64,000 nucleotides of DNA from Lepidonotus clava (taxonomy: Eukaryota > Annelida > Polychaeta > Phyllodocida > Polynoidae), in assembly GCA_936440205.1 (NCBI GenBank), contig OW387148.1, positions 11,959,961 through 12,023,960 of the forward strand, given 5' to 3'. Below the pieces are notes generated by a model. The model did not search any database. It saw only the letters and a list, made by a program, of their open reading frames with translations, and had not been told where the DNA came from. The translations under genes were made by a program, and so were the position numbers. The first letter of the stretch is position 1. Every line of letters starts with the position of its first letter. Shown here one piece after another: positions 43,101-55,639 of this stretch.

Positions 43101-43300
43101 GGGGAGTTATACTCCTCCTGTCCAATGTCAGAGCTTGTATTTGGGCCTACTATTAGACCAATGGATGTGGTCAAGGTTAATCTGGACACCACTTGTTGTC
43201 TTGAGATTCAGATTATCTTTGAAGTCATTTTCACTGCTTCATGTTCCACATATAATGTTTAAAATCAGAGTATGAATGCAAAATCAAAGAAGATACCTAC
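40195..43300. other. Arm interior, no gene supported
   Basis: AT-rich sequence mirrored at 50024-53138. It includes a segment (40850-41040 and 42000-43300) with an older diverged copy in the spacer at 46570-48556. It is possibly intronic sequence of an LRR gene, since LRR exons lie at one side. Confidence 0.5.
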
Positions 43301-43384
43301 CCTAAACGTGTGAGGCTTTTTGTCACTTTCAGGGCTTTTGCAAGGTGAGCAGCTCCTTCATCAGTCAGATTATTCCCATCTAAG
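43301..43384 (-). CDS. 84-bp LRR exon, left arm (ribonuclease-inhibitor type)
   Basis: Bounded by acceptor TTCTACAG and donor GTAGGT on the minus strand and exactly 84 bp, the standard one-repeat exon size, symmetric in phase. It encodes LDGNNLTDEGAAHLAKALKV then TKSLTRLG: a 28-residue LRR of the kind in NLR-type receptors, which sense ligands through arrays of such repeats. Only single repeat exons are visible; no NACHT or other domain is found in the window. It may be an exon of a larger gene or a duplicated orphan. It is mirrored at 49940-50023. Confidence 0.75.
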
Positions 43385-43429
43385 CTGTAGAATAGAAGAG
43401 TGGTAAACCTTTAACAGCTGCATACCTGA

Positions 43430-44500
43430 AGGGGTGGGTTGGGGGAGTGGATGGGTTGGGGGGAGTGGGTGGGTTGGAGAAGTGGGTGGGTTAGGGCAGT
43501 GGGAGGTTGGGGAGTGGGTGGGTTGGGGAATGGGTGGTTTGGGGGAGCATTTGGGTTGGGGGGAGTGGGTGGGTTGAGGGGAATGGGTTGGTTTGGGGGA
43601 GTGGGTGGGTGGAGGTAGTGGATTGGTTTGGGGAGTTGGGTGGGTAGGGGGAGTGGGTGGGTTTGGGGGAGTGGGTGGTTTGGGGGGAGTCGGTGGTTAG
43701 GGGGAGTGGGTAGGGGAAGTGGGTGGGTAGGGGTGGTTAGGTTTGGGGAGTGTTGGGAGAGTGTGGGGTTTGGGGGAGTGAGTGGGTTGGTGAGAGTGAA
43801 TGGGTTTGGGGGAGTGGGTCGGTTGGGGGGAGTGGGTGGGTTTGGGAGAGTGCCTTTCTTATAGAGACATACAGGGGGATGGGTTGGAGGGAGTGGATGG
43901 GTTGGGGGAGTGGGGGGTTGAGGAAGTGGGTAGGTGAGTTGGGTGAGTGGGTAGGGGGAGTGGTTAGGTTGGATGAGTGAGTAGGGGGAGTGGGTGGGAT
44001 CGGGGAGTGCCTTTATTATAGAAATACACGGGGGAGTGGGTGGGTTGGGGGGGTATTCGGTTCGGGAGAGTTGGTGGATTTGGGGAGTGGGTGGGTTGGA
44101 GGAATGGGTTTCTTTGGGGGGAGTGTGTGGGTGGGAGGGTGGTTAGGGGGAGTGGGTAGGGGGAGTTGGTGGGTTGGGTTGGTTAGGTTTGGGGAGTGGG
44201 GGTCTTGGGAGTGTGTGGGGTTTGGGGGAGTGAGTGGGTTGGGGGGAGTGAATGGGTTGGAGGGAGTGGGTGGGTTGGAGGAATGGGTTTGTTTGGGGGG
44301 AGTGTGTGGGTGGGTGAGTGAGTAGGGGGAGTGGGTGGGTTGGAGTGAGTGCCTTTATTATAGAGTACATACAAGGGAGTGGGTGGGTTGCAGGTAGTGG
44401 TTGGGTTGGGAGAGTGGGTGGGGTTAGGTGAGTGGTCGGGTTGGGGGGGAGATGGTGGCTTGAGGGGTGTGGGTGGGTTGGGGGGAATGAGGTGGGTTGG
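43430..44500 (+). repeat. G-rich minisatellite (GGGAGTGGGTGGGTTGG)
   Basis: Degenerate repeats of about 15-20 bp with quadruplex-type G runs. It is interrupted three times (43850, 44005, 44347) by a related AGTGCCTTTMTTATAGA..ACATACA segment, showing higher-order duplication. Frames over it are artefacts. The left arm ends within it, near 44325. Confidence 0.95.
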
Positions 44501-45549
44501 GCAAAAGTGTCAAACCAACCAGCACCATTCAAATACAGGAGGTCAACTGGTACTATTATTTTACATACAGGTGGATTATCAGAAGCAAAGGGAGTCCTTT
44601 GAGTACAGTATGGATGTATTCCACCAATACTAGGCCCCTTCTATGAGGTTGGGGTTCTAAATATAGATTGGCCACTTACAGTTGTGGTGGTCATATAAGG
44701 GGTTATGGCAAGGGTTGACTGATTTTAAGATCTGTCTCTAATTACCTTCCTACCATATAGTACAGTGGGGGGTTGGGCCTCAAAATTCTGGCAAGGAAAC
44801 CTCACGCCTAGCCTTGACTCCTTGACCACACATTGGTTTTAGTGGCTCAGGATTTTGACTTCAAATAAATTTTGAGAGATACATTTATTACATTTGGAAC
44901 AAGTACCTGTTAATATCCTCACTTTTATAAAGTATCATGGCTAAAATACCATGCTGATAATTTAGTAATTTGTAGGGCAGTTTATCTTTATTTCATAAAA
45001 AAGAACCACTGTATTAACATCTGCATCTCTCCTGAATATAATATATTTGGTATAATATCTAATTTGGCTATATTCTTATTGAAACAAATAAAGATATATA
45101 AGTATTGCAGTATGTACTCAGTATATTGCTGCTGGGTGCAAATATTGAAAAGGGTGTCATATACTAAGCCCCATATCATAATTAAGGAACCCGATGGGAG
45201 GTGCCAGATGGGAATGGGGAGAGAGTGAGTAGGCAGTAATAGGAGTGTTACAGAACACTTCTACCAATGTCCATTGACCCTTACCTAAGACATCATAGTG
45301 GGAATAAGCGTACTTATGTTCAAGTGTGTAATTAACAAAGAACGCTTAACAAGAATTGTATTAAGTTTTAAAGGCCAAGAATGAAGTGCAGCACCCTTGT
45401 TACCAAGATGCACAAATCATAGCCTGACAGGAGGGCTATGGAGGCAAGGTTAACCCCACCCCTACCTTCCCAACCCTGCACCCCGCTACCAATCCAGAGT
45501 ATGAGTGTTGAGCACAGTGTCAGGAGCCCCAGGTTGCCTAGGTTGAACC

Positions 45550-45975
45550 CCCTCACACACTAACAGTAGGACCCCCTCACTCACAGGAGGCCCAGAGTGG
45601 CAGGGTAGGACTCCCTCACTCAAAGGAGGCCCAGAGTGGCAGGGTAGGACCCCCTCACTCACAGGAGGCCCATGTCATCAGGCTAGGACCCCCTCACTCA
45701 CAGGAGGCCCAGGTCATCAGGGTAGGACCCCCTCACTCACAGGAGGCCCATGTCATCAGGGTAGGACCCCCTCACTCACAGGAGACCCAGGTCATCAGGG
45801 TAGGACCCCCTCACTCACAGGAGGCCCATGTCATCAGGGTAGGAATCCCTCACTCACAGGAGACCCATGTCATCAGGGTAGGACCCCACTCACTCACAGG
45901 AGGCCCATGTCATCAGGGTAGGACCCCCCCACTCACAGGAGGCCCGTGTCATCAGGGTAGGAGCCCCTAACTCGC
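45550..45975 (+). repeat. 39-bp minisatellite, spacer copy
   Basis: About 11 units of the same GACCCCCTCACTCACAGGAG repeat as in the arms, but shorter and starting with AGAGTGGCAGGGTAG variants. Confidence 0.95.
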
Positions 45976-46930
45976 AGGAGGCTCAGGGTGGTTGGGATCA
46001 ATCCCCAGTAGTGGCAGCATCCACTCAGATTCAGCAGGTTGTTCTGGAGGGACAGGGGCAGGGTATGAGCCCCAGCAGTGGCAGGAGGCTCAGGGTTGAG
46101 GAGTCAGATCTCTAGCGGTAATGGAAAGCCCAGGTATCTGACTATGGCTCCTGGCAGTGTTGAGAGGCCACGATCACCAGGGTCAGACCCCCGGCAGTGG
46201 ACTCAGGCCCAGCCCATAAGGGTCAGACCCCCAGTGGCTGCAGTAGGGAGAGGTGTACTGTAATTCCTGTGGAAATGTCCAGTACAGGTTCTGACTGCCA
46301 TTGTAGAAGCATTCAGTGTTCAGTGTTCAGACATTCAGTGATTCTGAGACAGGTTAACTGTGTTAATTCAAAGACATAACAGTGTAATTCATAACTGTGT
46401 TACTCCGAGGTACAGTTCAGCTGTTTGAAGTATAGTGAGCCAAGGACACAACTTTCCTGTGTTCTTCCCAAATTTACAGCCATGCTATGTGAAACGTCCC
46501 TGGCTGACTCCCAGCTCTGGCTGTTGACCTCTGAGTTCTGACTTGCCAGGTGAGGGGGTCCAAAGGTCCTTTGTCCAGGTCCAGGTTAAATAAGACAGGT
46601 GGTTGAATGGTCTGTGGGTACTGGTCTCATCCCAGTTAGTCAAAGCCAATTTGCCAATTAGCCTAAATTTCAAGAACTCTATTTGTTTTGGGAATATCAT
46701 ATTCATGAAAGCGATAATGGGAAATTTCTATTTTGGAAAGTGTGCACCTCAGTCAAAACTCAATTCCTAATTGCTTTAAGGACACGGAACAGTCTTCAGT
46801 GGTTATACCCGCTAGCATGGCAAGTAGGTACTTCACACAGCTTTTCTTTTACATGTGGCTTCCCTCCCACATAAATAAGGAGCATTCTATGCAAGGATGT
46901 CACAGATGGTCACTCACACTTGGTTACTTG

Positions 46931-46962
<32 letters not shown>

Positions 46963-46963
46963 C

Positions 46964-46994
<31 letters not shown>
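46931..46994. repeat. (TA)n/(TG)n microsatellite
   Basis: TATATATATATA then a (TG)n run with CG interruptions. Confidence 0.95.
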
Positions 46995-48556
46995 CTGGTC
47001 TGAGTTCCCTGTAAACTTGTAGGTCTGTATACAAGGCTATGTTTTTGGTGTTTGGGTAATATTAATTGTGAGTTATATATTTTGATTGGGCTAAACCAGC
47101 AAATGCCAGGCTACCTCTCTCCTCACAGTCTAGGGCACTCAAGGGACGGGCTAACCCTATCCCAGAAAGCTGGAGCCTCCTTAACCAGTCTGCCCTCTTG
47201 ACTAGCTTAATCAACCCTGGATCTGCTCAAACAACCTTACCCAAGGCCCCAGTGATTAAGATGAGAAAAGGTCATATTGTTTTGCCAAAAAGACAACAAA
47301 TGTCCTATTAACTCAATAAAGCTCCTTTATATAAGGATGACTATTTCCCTACCCTATTGAAAAAGGAACAGATTGCGGATTGTGGTTCTCCAATCTCCAG
47401 GCAGATTCTATCCCTGCACTGCAGAGCTTAACACAGAGGATATAGTGGAAGACTATGCGAAGAGGTTTAACTCATAAAGTTACATAAAGATATAATACAT
47501 ACAATTTGGAAAAGTCCTAATATAGATATTTCATAATTAATATATTTGAGAACATTTATTATACCACTATACACCTATGTTATCCGTTTCATGGGAGTTG
47601 AACTGCTTGATGCGGCTTTGGCAATAATACAGCAAATCTAGCTATACAACAAAGCAGGCCATCGGTCCACTTCTCACAGCCCCACACTTCCTATCAATTT
47701 TGCAACAAATTCATATTTCATTTACCAAATATCTTTTTATCACGTTGCATGTACTTGTGTGTAATGTATGTCAGTGTATTTTTTCTTTTTAATAGGATAA
47801 AATATGAACATTCATTCATTACTAAGATATTCAACTCTAGAGTTGAAAAACAATGTTCATAGATCTATGAACATTTCCAAGAAAACTTATTAAATTGAAA
47901 GATATTAATTCATACTAGTGTTTCAGGGCTGCCCTCCCCACCTTCCCCAACTCTAGGTCTCAACTCCTGCCTGATGACTCCTGATATGCTTTCCCGCCCA
48001 ACCTGTCCTCCCTATGTGGGTACCATACAAACCACCTTTTATACAACATTTTCTATAAAATCATAATCATAGACCTAACACCTGAGAGAGAGGCACTTAT
48101 AATTAGCCCTATTAAAGAACTGTCACACATCCCTGAGTCAGGTTATATAAGTCAGCCCAGCCCACTCCCCCTGACACAGGCCTAGATATTAAAAAACACA
48201 ATTCTGCCTGTTGTTGGTTTTCAACTGACAGTGAGGGAAGTTCACATCTAAAAGATAAGACCCCCTTCTGCAGTGAATGTTCTATGTATGTAAAAAAAAA
48301 ATAGGTCCTTGTGGATACATAAGGGCTGTCAAATGAGGGCCAGCCGCTGAGCACCGGGGGGGTTATGCTTCTCCTGTCTAATGTCAGAGCTTTTATTTGG
48401 GCCTGCTATTGAACCAATGGATCTGGTCATTGTCAATCTGGACACCGGTTTTTGTCTTAAGATTCAGATCATCTTCAAGGTCATTTTCACTGTTTCATGT
48501 TTCACATATGATAGTTATATTAAGAGTGGGGATGCAGAGTGAAAAAATATACCTAC

Positions 48557-48640
48557 CCTAAGGTTGTGAGGCTTGTGTTCACTTTCAGGGCTTCTGCAAG
48601 GTGAGCAGCGCCTCTGTCAGTCAGGCCATTGACTCTTAAC
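48557..48640 (-). CDS. 84-bp LRR exon, spacer copy
   Basis: Acceptor TCTTACAG and donor GTAGGT on the minus strand bound exactly 84 bp encoding LRVNGLTDRGAAHLAEALKV then NTSLTTLG. It is the counterpart of 43301-43384, with several amino-acid changes but an open frame, intact splice sites and kept LRR consensus leucines. This suggests coding selection persisted after the older duplication. No partner exons are recognised nearby. Confidence 0.75.
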
Positions 48641-48939
48641 CTGTAAGATGAAAAAGATGTAAACTTTTAAAGACCACATAAAGGTAGAATTTTTTGAGTA
48701 ATCCATGAAATCCACATTCCTATTAAATGTTTAGAGAGTACAGTGAATTTTATCATCTTTAAAATGGTAAAGATATCCTATAAGACACAAGGCACACATA
48801 AATGCTCTTATATCTTTAAGATATTAATTTATTTCATAAACAACATCGAGCAAAACTAAATACAATAACATATTACTCATTTTAGAGTCGGGGTTCTGAC
48901 TTATTCCTGTGCCCTCCCCTGTTATAGTTCTCCTGTGTC

Positions 48940-49076
48940 CATCCTGTTATACTCCTGTACCCACCCCTGTTATACTCCTGTACCCACCCCTGTTATACTC
49001 CTGTATCCACCCCTGTTATACTCCTGTACCCACCCCTGTTATACTCCTGTACCCACCCCTGTTATACTCCTGTATA
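48940..49076. repeat. 23-bp tandem repeat at the inner edge of the right arm
   Basis: The unit TGTTATACTCCTGTACCCAC plus CCC occurs about six times, then runs directly into the C-rich minisatellite of the right arm. It has no counterpart at the inner end of the left arm. Confidence 0.93.
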
Positions 49077-49890
49077 ACCCACTTCCCCTACTCACTCACC
49101 CACCCACACACTCCCCCCAAACAAACCCATTCCTCCAACCCACCCACTCCCTCCAACCCATTCACTCCCCCCAACCCACTCACTCCCCCAAACCCCACAC
49201 ACTCCCAAGACCCCCACTCCCCAAACTAACCAACCCAACCCACCAACTCCCCCTACCCACTCCCCCTAACCACCCTCCCACCCACACACTCCCCCCAAAG
49301 AAACCCATTCCTCCAACCCACCCACTCCCCAAATCCACCAACTCTCCCGAACCGAATACCCCCCCAACCCACCCACTCCCCTGTGTATTTCTATAATAAA
49401 GGCCCTCCCCGATCCCACCCACTCCCCCTACCCACTCATCCAACCTAACCACTCCCCCTACCCACCTACCCAACTCACCTACCCACTTCCTCAACCCCCC
49501 ACTCCCCCAACCCATCCACTCCCTCCAACCCATCCCCCTGTATGTCTCTATAAGAAAGGCACTCTCCCAAACCCACCCACTCCCCCCAACCGACCCACTC
49601 CCCCAAACCCATTCACTCTCACCAACCCACTCACTCCCCCAAACCCCACACTCTCCCAACACTCCCCAAACCTAACCACCCCTACCCACCCACTTCCCCT
49701 ACCCACTACCCCCACCCACCCACTCCCCCAAACCAACCCATTCCCCTCAACCCACCCACTCCCCCCAACCCAAATGCTCCCCCAAACCACCCATTCCCCA
49801 ACCCACCCACTCCCCAACCTCCCACTGCCCTAACCCACCTACTTCCCCAACCCACCCACTCCCCCCAACCCATCCACTCCCCCAACCCAC
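49077..49890 (-). repeat. C-rich minisatellite (CCAACCCACCCACTCCCC)
   Basis: Reverse complement of the left-arm G-rich block, with its own TATAGAGACATACAGGG-type interruptions (near 49390 and 49550). Frames across it are artefacts. Confidence 0.95.
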
Positions 49891-49939
49891 CCCTTCAGGT
49901 ATGCAGCTGTTAAAGGTTTACCACTCTTCTATTCTACAG

Positions 49940-50023
49940 CTTAGATGGGAATAATCTGACTGATGAAGGAGCTGCTCACCTTGCAAAAGCCCTGAAAGTG
50001 ACAAAAAGCCTCACACGTTTAGG
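49940..50023 (+). CDS. 84-bp LRR exon, right arm
   Basis: Same sequence and splice signals as 43301-43384 but on the plus strand: acceptor TTCTACAG, donor GTAGGT, encoding LDGNNLTDEGAAHLAKALKV then TKSLTRLG. It is identical in protein to the left-arm exon, as expected from a recent duplication or gene conversion. With exons on both strands, the locus would hold two LRR transcription units pointing away from each other across the spacer. Confidence 0.75.
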
Positions 50024-53000
50024 GTAGGTATCTTCTTTGATTTTGCATTCATACTCTGATTTTAAACATTATATGTGGAACATGAAGCAGTGAAAATGAC
50101 TTCAAAGATAATCTGAATCTCAAGACAAAAAGTGGTGTCCAGATTAACCTTGACCACATCCATTGGTCTAATAGTAGGCCCAAATACAAGCTCTGACATT
50201 GGACAGGAGGAGTATAACTCCCCTGGTGCTTAGGGGCTGACCCTCATTTGACAGGCCTTATGTACCCACAAGGACCTATTTCTTTTACCTATGTAGAACA
50301 TTCACTGCAGAAGGGGGTCTTATCTATTGAATGTGAACTTCCCTCACTGTCAGTTGAAAACCTACAGGCAGAATTGTGTTTTTTAATCTCTAGGCCTGGG
50401 TCAGGGGGAGCAGGCTGGCCTGACTTATGCAACCTAACCCAGGGTATATGTGACAGTTCTTTAATAGGGCTAATTATAGGTGCCTCTCTCTAAGGTGTTA
50501 GGTCTTTAAATATGATTTTATAGAAAACATATCAAATTTAATGGTGGTTTGTATGGTACCCACATAGGGAGGGCAGGTTGGGAGGGGAAGCATATCAGCA
50601 GTCCTCAGGCAGGAGGTGAGATCTAGAGCTGGGGAAGGTGGGGAGGGCAGAGCTAAATATCTCAGTAATGAATGAATATTCATATTCTATCCTATTAAAA
50701 AGAAAAGACACAAAAAGTGACATACATTACACACAAGAAGATGCATCCTAATAAAAATATATTTGGTAAATAAAATATGAATTTGTTGCAAAATTGATAT
50801 GAAGTAGGGGGCTGTGAGGAGTGGACCGATTGCCTGCTTTGCTGTATAGCTAAATTTGATGTGATATTGCCAAAGCTGAATCAAGCAGTTCAACTCCCCA
50901 TGAATGGATAATTCAATAGGTGTATAGTGGTATAATAAATTTTGTCAAATATATGAATTAAGAAATATCTATAATATTAGGACTTTTTCAAATTGTATGT
51001 ATGATAGCTTTATGTAACTTTATGATTTAAACCTCTTCGCATAATCTTCCACTATATTCTCTCTGTTAAGCAGTGCAGTGCAGGGATAGAATCTGCATGG
51101 AGATTGGAGAACCACATCTGCAATCTGTTCCCTTTTCAATAGGGTAGGGAAATAGTCATCCTTAAAGAGAGAAAACATCACCTTTCGTCATAGAGCTGGT
51201 CAAGGGGGCAGGCTAGTCAAGGAGGCTCAAGGCCTCTGGGATAGGGTTAGTCCAGCCCTGAGCACCCTAGACTGTGAGGAGAGAGGTAGCCTGGCCCTGA
51301 AGCCTACCAGGCTGCCAGGGTAGGGGAAGCCTGTCACTGAAGCCCTATTGGCCATCAGTAAAAAGGAAGCCTAGCCCTCTAGACCAGAGGTCAGTGAGAC
51401 AGGCATGAAAAGTGCCTTAAAGTTGAAGGATAGAAGATTAATCAAGTATCAACTATAACCTTTCTAAATGTTGCTTGAATAATAACTTCAAAGGTAAATA
51501 TGTGCGTTCACTGCAGTGCCACCTGGTGTTGATAAATTTTCATTGCTCAAAATCTCTTAAATGTTAATAGAAATTTATTCAGCCATCATAAATTCAAGAT
51601 ATCTACAATAATTACCCAAAAACACACATTAATGTAAGTTTCTGAAACATGAATAGGCTATTTTGTGTTTTTAGGGTGAATTTTTGGTATTTTCTTGAAT
51701 GAGTTTTGATTTTTGATGGTGATCCCATGTTTTCTTTATCTTAAAATGTATACTTTGTTTCTATCCAAACATTTGTAGCTTTTGGTGTCAAAATTATGGA
51801 TGTTTATTTTCAGATAAGGAAAATGTTATTTTTCCCATTGAAGTCAATGGTAAACAGTGATTTTTTTCAGATGCTAATATCTTGAAAATGGATATGGTTT
51901 TTAAAAGTTTCATTATAGTCCTTATGCATCCATCTAACAACTATCTGAGTTTGATAATCATGAAATTATGTCCAATACCCACATTTTACCTTTAATCATG
52001 TACAAGCAAATAGATATTTAAAAGTCTAACAACATATTAATTTAAATTAGGACTTCTGAGATATTGCTACCCGTTACCACAAAATTATCAGTTAACTCAC
52101 TAAGGTTATTTGGCTCATTATTGGCTTTTTATTATCAGTATTACAAAATACTGGAGACTTGTTTAGTAATGCTGTGGGCACAAAGTCTGTGCATACAGTT
52201 CTCCTTACATATGTAGACATAGTTTATGGTATAGAATCTTTGCTATATACACTGACATATGCAGACCAAAATTGCATGTAGTAAAAGAAAAGGGGCTGGT
52301 TTAGCCCAATCAAAATATAATTCACAATTAATGTAACCCAAACACAAAGAACATGGCCTTGCATACAGACCTACCAGTTTACAGGGACCTCAGACCAGCA
52401 TATTGGGCTAATTGGCAAATTGGCTTTGACTAATTGGGATGAGACCAGTGCCCTCAGCCTACTAAACTACCTGTCTTATTTAACCTATAACAAGTGCCTT
52501 CGGCAAATTTGATAAAATATGGTTGTAGAATAGAAAAATACTCTTCCTTTCAGATTTGTTAAATATCATGGCATTAAGATAATTAAATATATTCCATGAT
52601 AGATCCATCCTCATGAGGATAGTACTCCACAGACATATCTATATATGCCTACATAGCAGTTACTGCACAGACAGATGTCTGCATGTTGGCTACTGTGCAG
52701 ACAGGTAACTGGAGGGAAGAGGCATATCAGCCAATCAGAAGGCTAGTACTGGTGCTGCTACCTAGTAGATTTGGGTGGAGTAACATGGAGTGGAGTGCAC
52801 TTCAGCCAATCAGATTGCTGCGTTCTGTGGATGCCTAACATTCAGTGTAACATAGGCCAACCTGTGTATACATTTGATGCTGACCTCTTGGAATTAAGCA
52901 AAATGATTTTGCCTTTATCTATCTAAATAAGAAATTATAAATCTAGACAAGATTAGGGTAAGGTTAGAGTTGCTTTGCACTATTTATCAATACCTTGATA

Positions 53001-53334
53001 AGCTCTCTTAATGCATAGGTAGAAAGGGAAATATACATCAAAATAGTGTCATTCTAGCATATGTTCAATGGAGGCAAGTTTGGTCAGTTTTTGGGAGATT
53101 TGCACATGGCCCACATATATGGATTCCCACAGTTCCTTATATAAAGTCTAAAAAGGCCCTTCTGCCACTCCAACCTGGCCAGTCAGCACTCAGAGATCAA
53201 CTGCCAGGAGTCAGGCAGGAATGTTTCATACAGCATTGCTGTAAATTTGGGAAAAACACAGCAACTCTGCCCCCTGCACCTCCAAAACCACCTGCTGGAT
53301 ATAAGAAGAGCCTGCCACTGCTTAGGATTGACCC

Positions 53335-54475
53335 CTGCCACCCTGGGCCTCCTGTGAGTGAGAGGGTTCTGCCCTGATGACATGGGCCTCCTGTGAGTGA
53401 GAGGGTTCTGCCCTGATGACATGGGTCTCCTGTGAGTGAGGGGGTCCTACGCTGATGACATGGGTCTTCTGTGAGTGAGGGGGTCCTACCCTGATGACAT
53501 GGTCCTCCTGTGAGTGAGGGGGTCCTACGCTGATGACATGGGTCTCATGTGAGTGAAGCGTCCTACACTGATGACACGGTTCTCCTGTGAGTGAGGGGGT
53601 CCTACCCTGATGACATGGTTCTCCTTTGAGTGAGGGGGTCCTACCCTGATGACATGGGTCTCCTGTGATTGAGGGGGTCCTACCCTAATGACACGGTTCT
53701 CCTTTGAGTGAGGGGGTCCTACCCTGATGACATGGGTCTCCTGTGAGTGAGGGAGTCCTACCCTGATGACATGGGTCTCCTGTGAGTGAGGGGGTCCTAC
53801 CCTGATGACATGGGCCTCCAGTGAGTGAGGGGGTCCTACCCTGATGACAAGGTCCTCCTGTGAGTGAGGGCATCCTACCCTGATGACATGGGTCTCCTGT
53901 GAGTGAGGGGGTCCTATCCTGATGACATGGGCCTCCTGGGAGTGAGGGGGTCCTACCCTGATGACACGGGCCTCCTGTGAGTGAGGCGGTCCTACCCTGA
54001 TGACATGGGCCTCCTGTGAGTGAGGGGGTCCTACCCTGATGACATGGGTCTCCTGTGAGTGAGGGGGTCCTACCCTGATGACGTGGTCCTCCTGTGAGTG
54101 AGGGGTCCTATCCTGATGACATGGGCCTCCTGGGAGGGAGAGGCTCCTACCCTGATGACACAGGCCTCCTGTGAGTGAGGCGGTCCTACCCTGATAACAT
54201 GGGCCTCCTGTGAGTGAGGGGGTCCTACCCTGATGACATGGGTCTCCTGTGAAAGAGGGTCCTACCCTGATGACGTGGTCTTCCTGTGAGTGAGGGGGAC
54301 CTATCCTGATGACATGGGCCTCCTGGGAGTGAGGGGGTCCTACCCTGATGACATGGGACTCCTGTGAGTGAGGGGGTCCTACCCTGATGACATGGGCCTC
54401 CTATGATTGAGGGGTTCCTACCCTAATGACATGGGCCTCTTGCGAGAGAGGGGGTCCTCCTGTGAGTGAGTGAGG
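53335..54475 (-). repeat. 39-bp minisatellite, right arm
   Basis: Reverse complement of the left-arm array; unit order differs locally and copy number is somewhat different. A 15-G run follows at about 54560. Confidence 0.97.
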
Positions 54476-55639
54476 GGGTTCAACCTAGGCAAGCTAGGTT
54501 TCTGACAATGTGCTCAACACTCATACTCTGGATTGGTAGGGGGTTGCAGGGTGGGGAGGTGGGGGGGGGGGGGGGGGGAGGTAACCCCACCACCATTGGC
54601 CCCATGCAAGATCTGTGCATCTTGGTAACAAGGATGCTGCACTTCATTCTTGGCTTCTAAAGCTCACAACAATTCTTGTTGAGCTATCTTTGTTAATCAC
54701 ACTTGAATGTAAATACTCCTATTCCCCCCGCAATGTCTTAGGTATGGGTCAATGGACAATAGATTTACAGTAGATCTACATTTACTCCTTCCCCTCTCCC
54801 AATTAGTACCTCCCACTGGGTTCCCTAAATAGGATATGGGGATTAGTATAAAACCCCTTTTTGAATGTTTTCACCTCCCAGCAGTATACTGATACATACT
54901 GCAATACATACAAGTCAAATCCGACATAACAAACAATCAATCAAATAATAAGTACAAAAAACTGTTTGGCCTTGATGCCGGCATCATGGTGAACGCCCCA
55001 TTAAAGATTTATATTACCTTAGAAATGGCAATAAAACAGGGAAAACGTGTGTCCAATGTAAGTTGACATAAAGATCTGTACCTGTTGGTGTGTGGATGTG
55101 AACTGAGTAACTAGGGATAACCTCAGTAAACAGAAACAATACAAGTGCATACAACACTCACCAGGGGGAGACACATACTAGCACAATACCACATGCCCCC
55201 TGGTGAACCACCACACAGCAGTCTACTATGACTTATACATTTATCTCTCTTGACAGAACAGATAATATTCATATATCTGTATATGTCCATGTAGTGTGTG
55301 AATGGTGCTAGTTGGTATGACACTTTTGCAGTCAACATTCCTTGATTCTGCATACCCAGTATGTCTAAAAAAAAATAAAAAAAATACACATGCTGACAGG
55401 TGTTATAAACAGTGTGGGTTTAGTTTGTTTTTTTCATTTCAGATTATTTATGCTGGTTACATTTGAGGTAGTGAACAACCCCCCGTCTCTCATGCAATCC
55501 AGGTTGTTACATCAAATACATTGTTTTACTTAAACAGGGTTAACAGTGTAATAGGTGAAATGAGATGAGATAGGGGGTGTAAGGAAGATTATATATATTC
55601 CTGTTTTAGACTATGTATTGCACAAAGGTAGTTAGTAAA

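Larger units (their letters stand above)
36784..44325 (+). repeat. Large inverted repeat, left arm
   Basis: Pairs in reverse orientation with 49077-56167. Matching points checked by eye: 36908 with 56044, 37562 with 55389, 39637 with 53422, 42431 with 50893, 43076 with 50248, and 43384 with 49940. Identity is high: in two short matched frames I count 4 differences in 97 and 1 in 68 residues. Differences are mostly small indels, repeat number and one 276-bp insertion. The contents are a R2 repeat, a 39-bp minisatellite, unannotated AT-rich sequence, an LRR exon and a G-rich minisatellite. No intact gene is seen. Confidence 0.92.
45100..48655 (+). repeat. Older diverged copy of the arm unit, direct orientation
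   Basis: Matches the left arm in the same order: 45105-45560 with 38050-38460, minisatellite 45553-45975 with 38460-39720, 46440-46540 with 39805-39880, 46585-46675 and 46994-47100 with 40855-41040, and 47101-48655 with 42025-43400. Divergence is clearly greater than between the two arms, with several large indels including a microsatellite-bearing stretch at 46676-46993. It shows that a tandem duplication came before the inverted one. Confidence 0.85.
44326..49076. other. Spacer between the inverted arms
   Basis: About 4.75 kb of unique-looking sequence that nevertheless contains a diverged copy of the arm unit (45100-48655). 44510-44560 also resembles 37620-37660 (AAAAGTGTCA, CACCATTCA), so pieces of the arm are scattered here. 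Confidence 0.8.

Noticed and set aside
48909-49817. Pro/Thr-rich and Gly/Trp-rich frames
   Set aside because: Translations of the C-rich minisatellite and a 23-bp tandem repeat.
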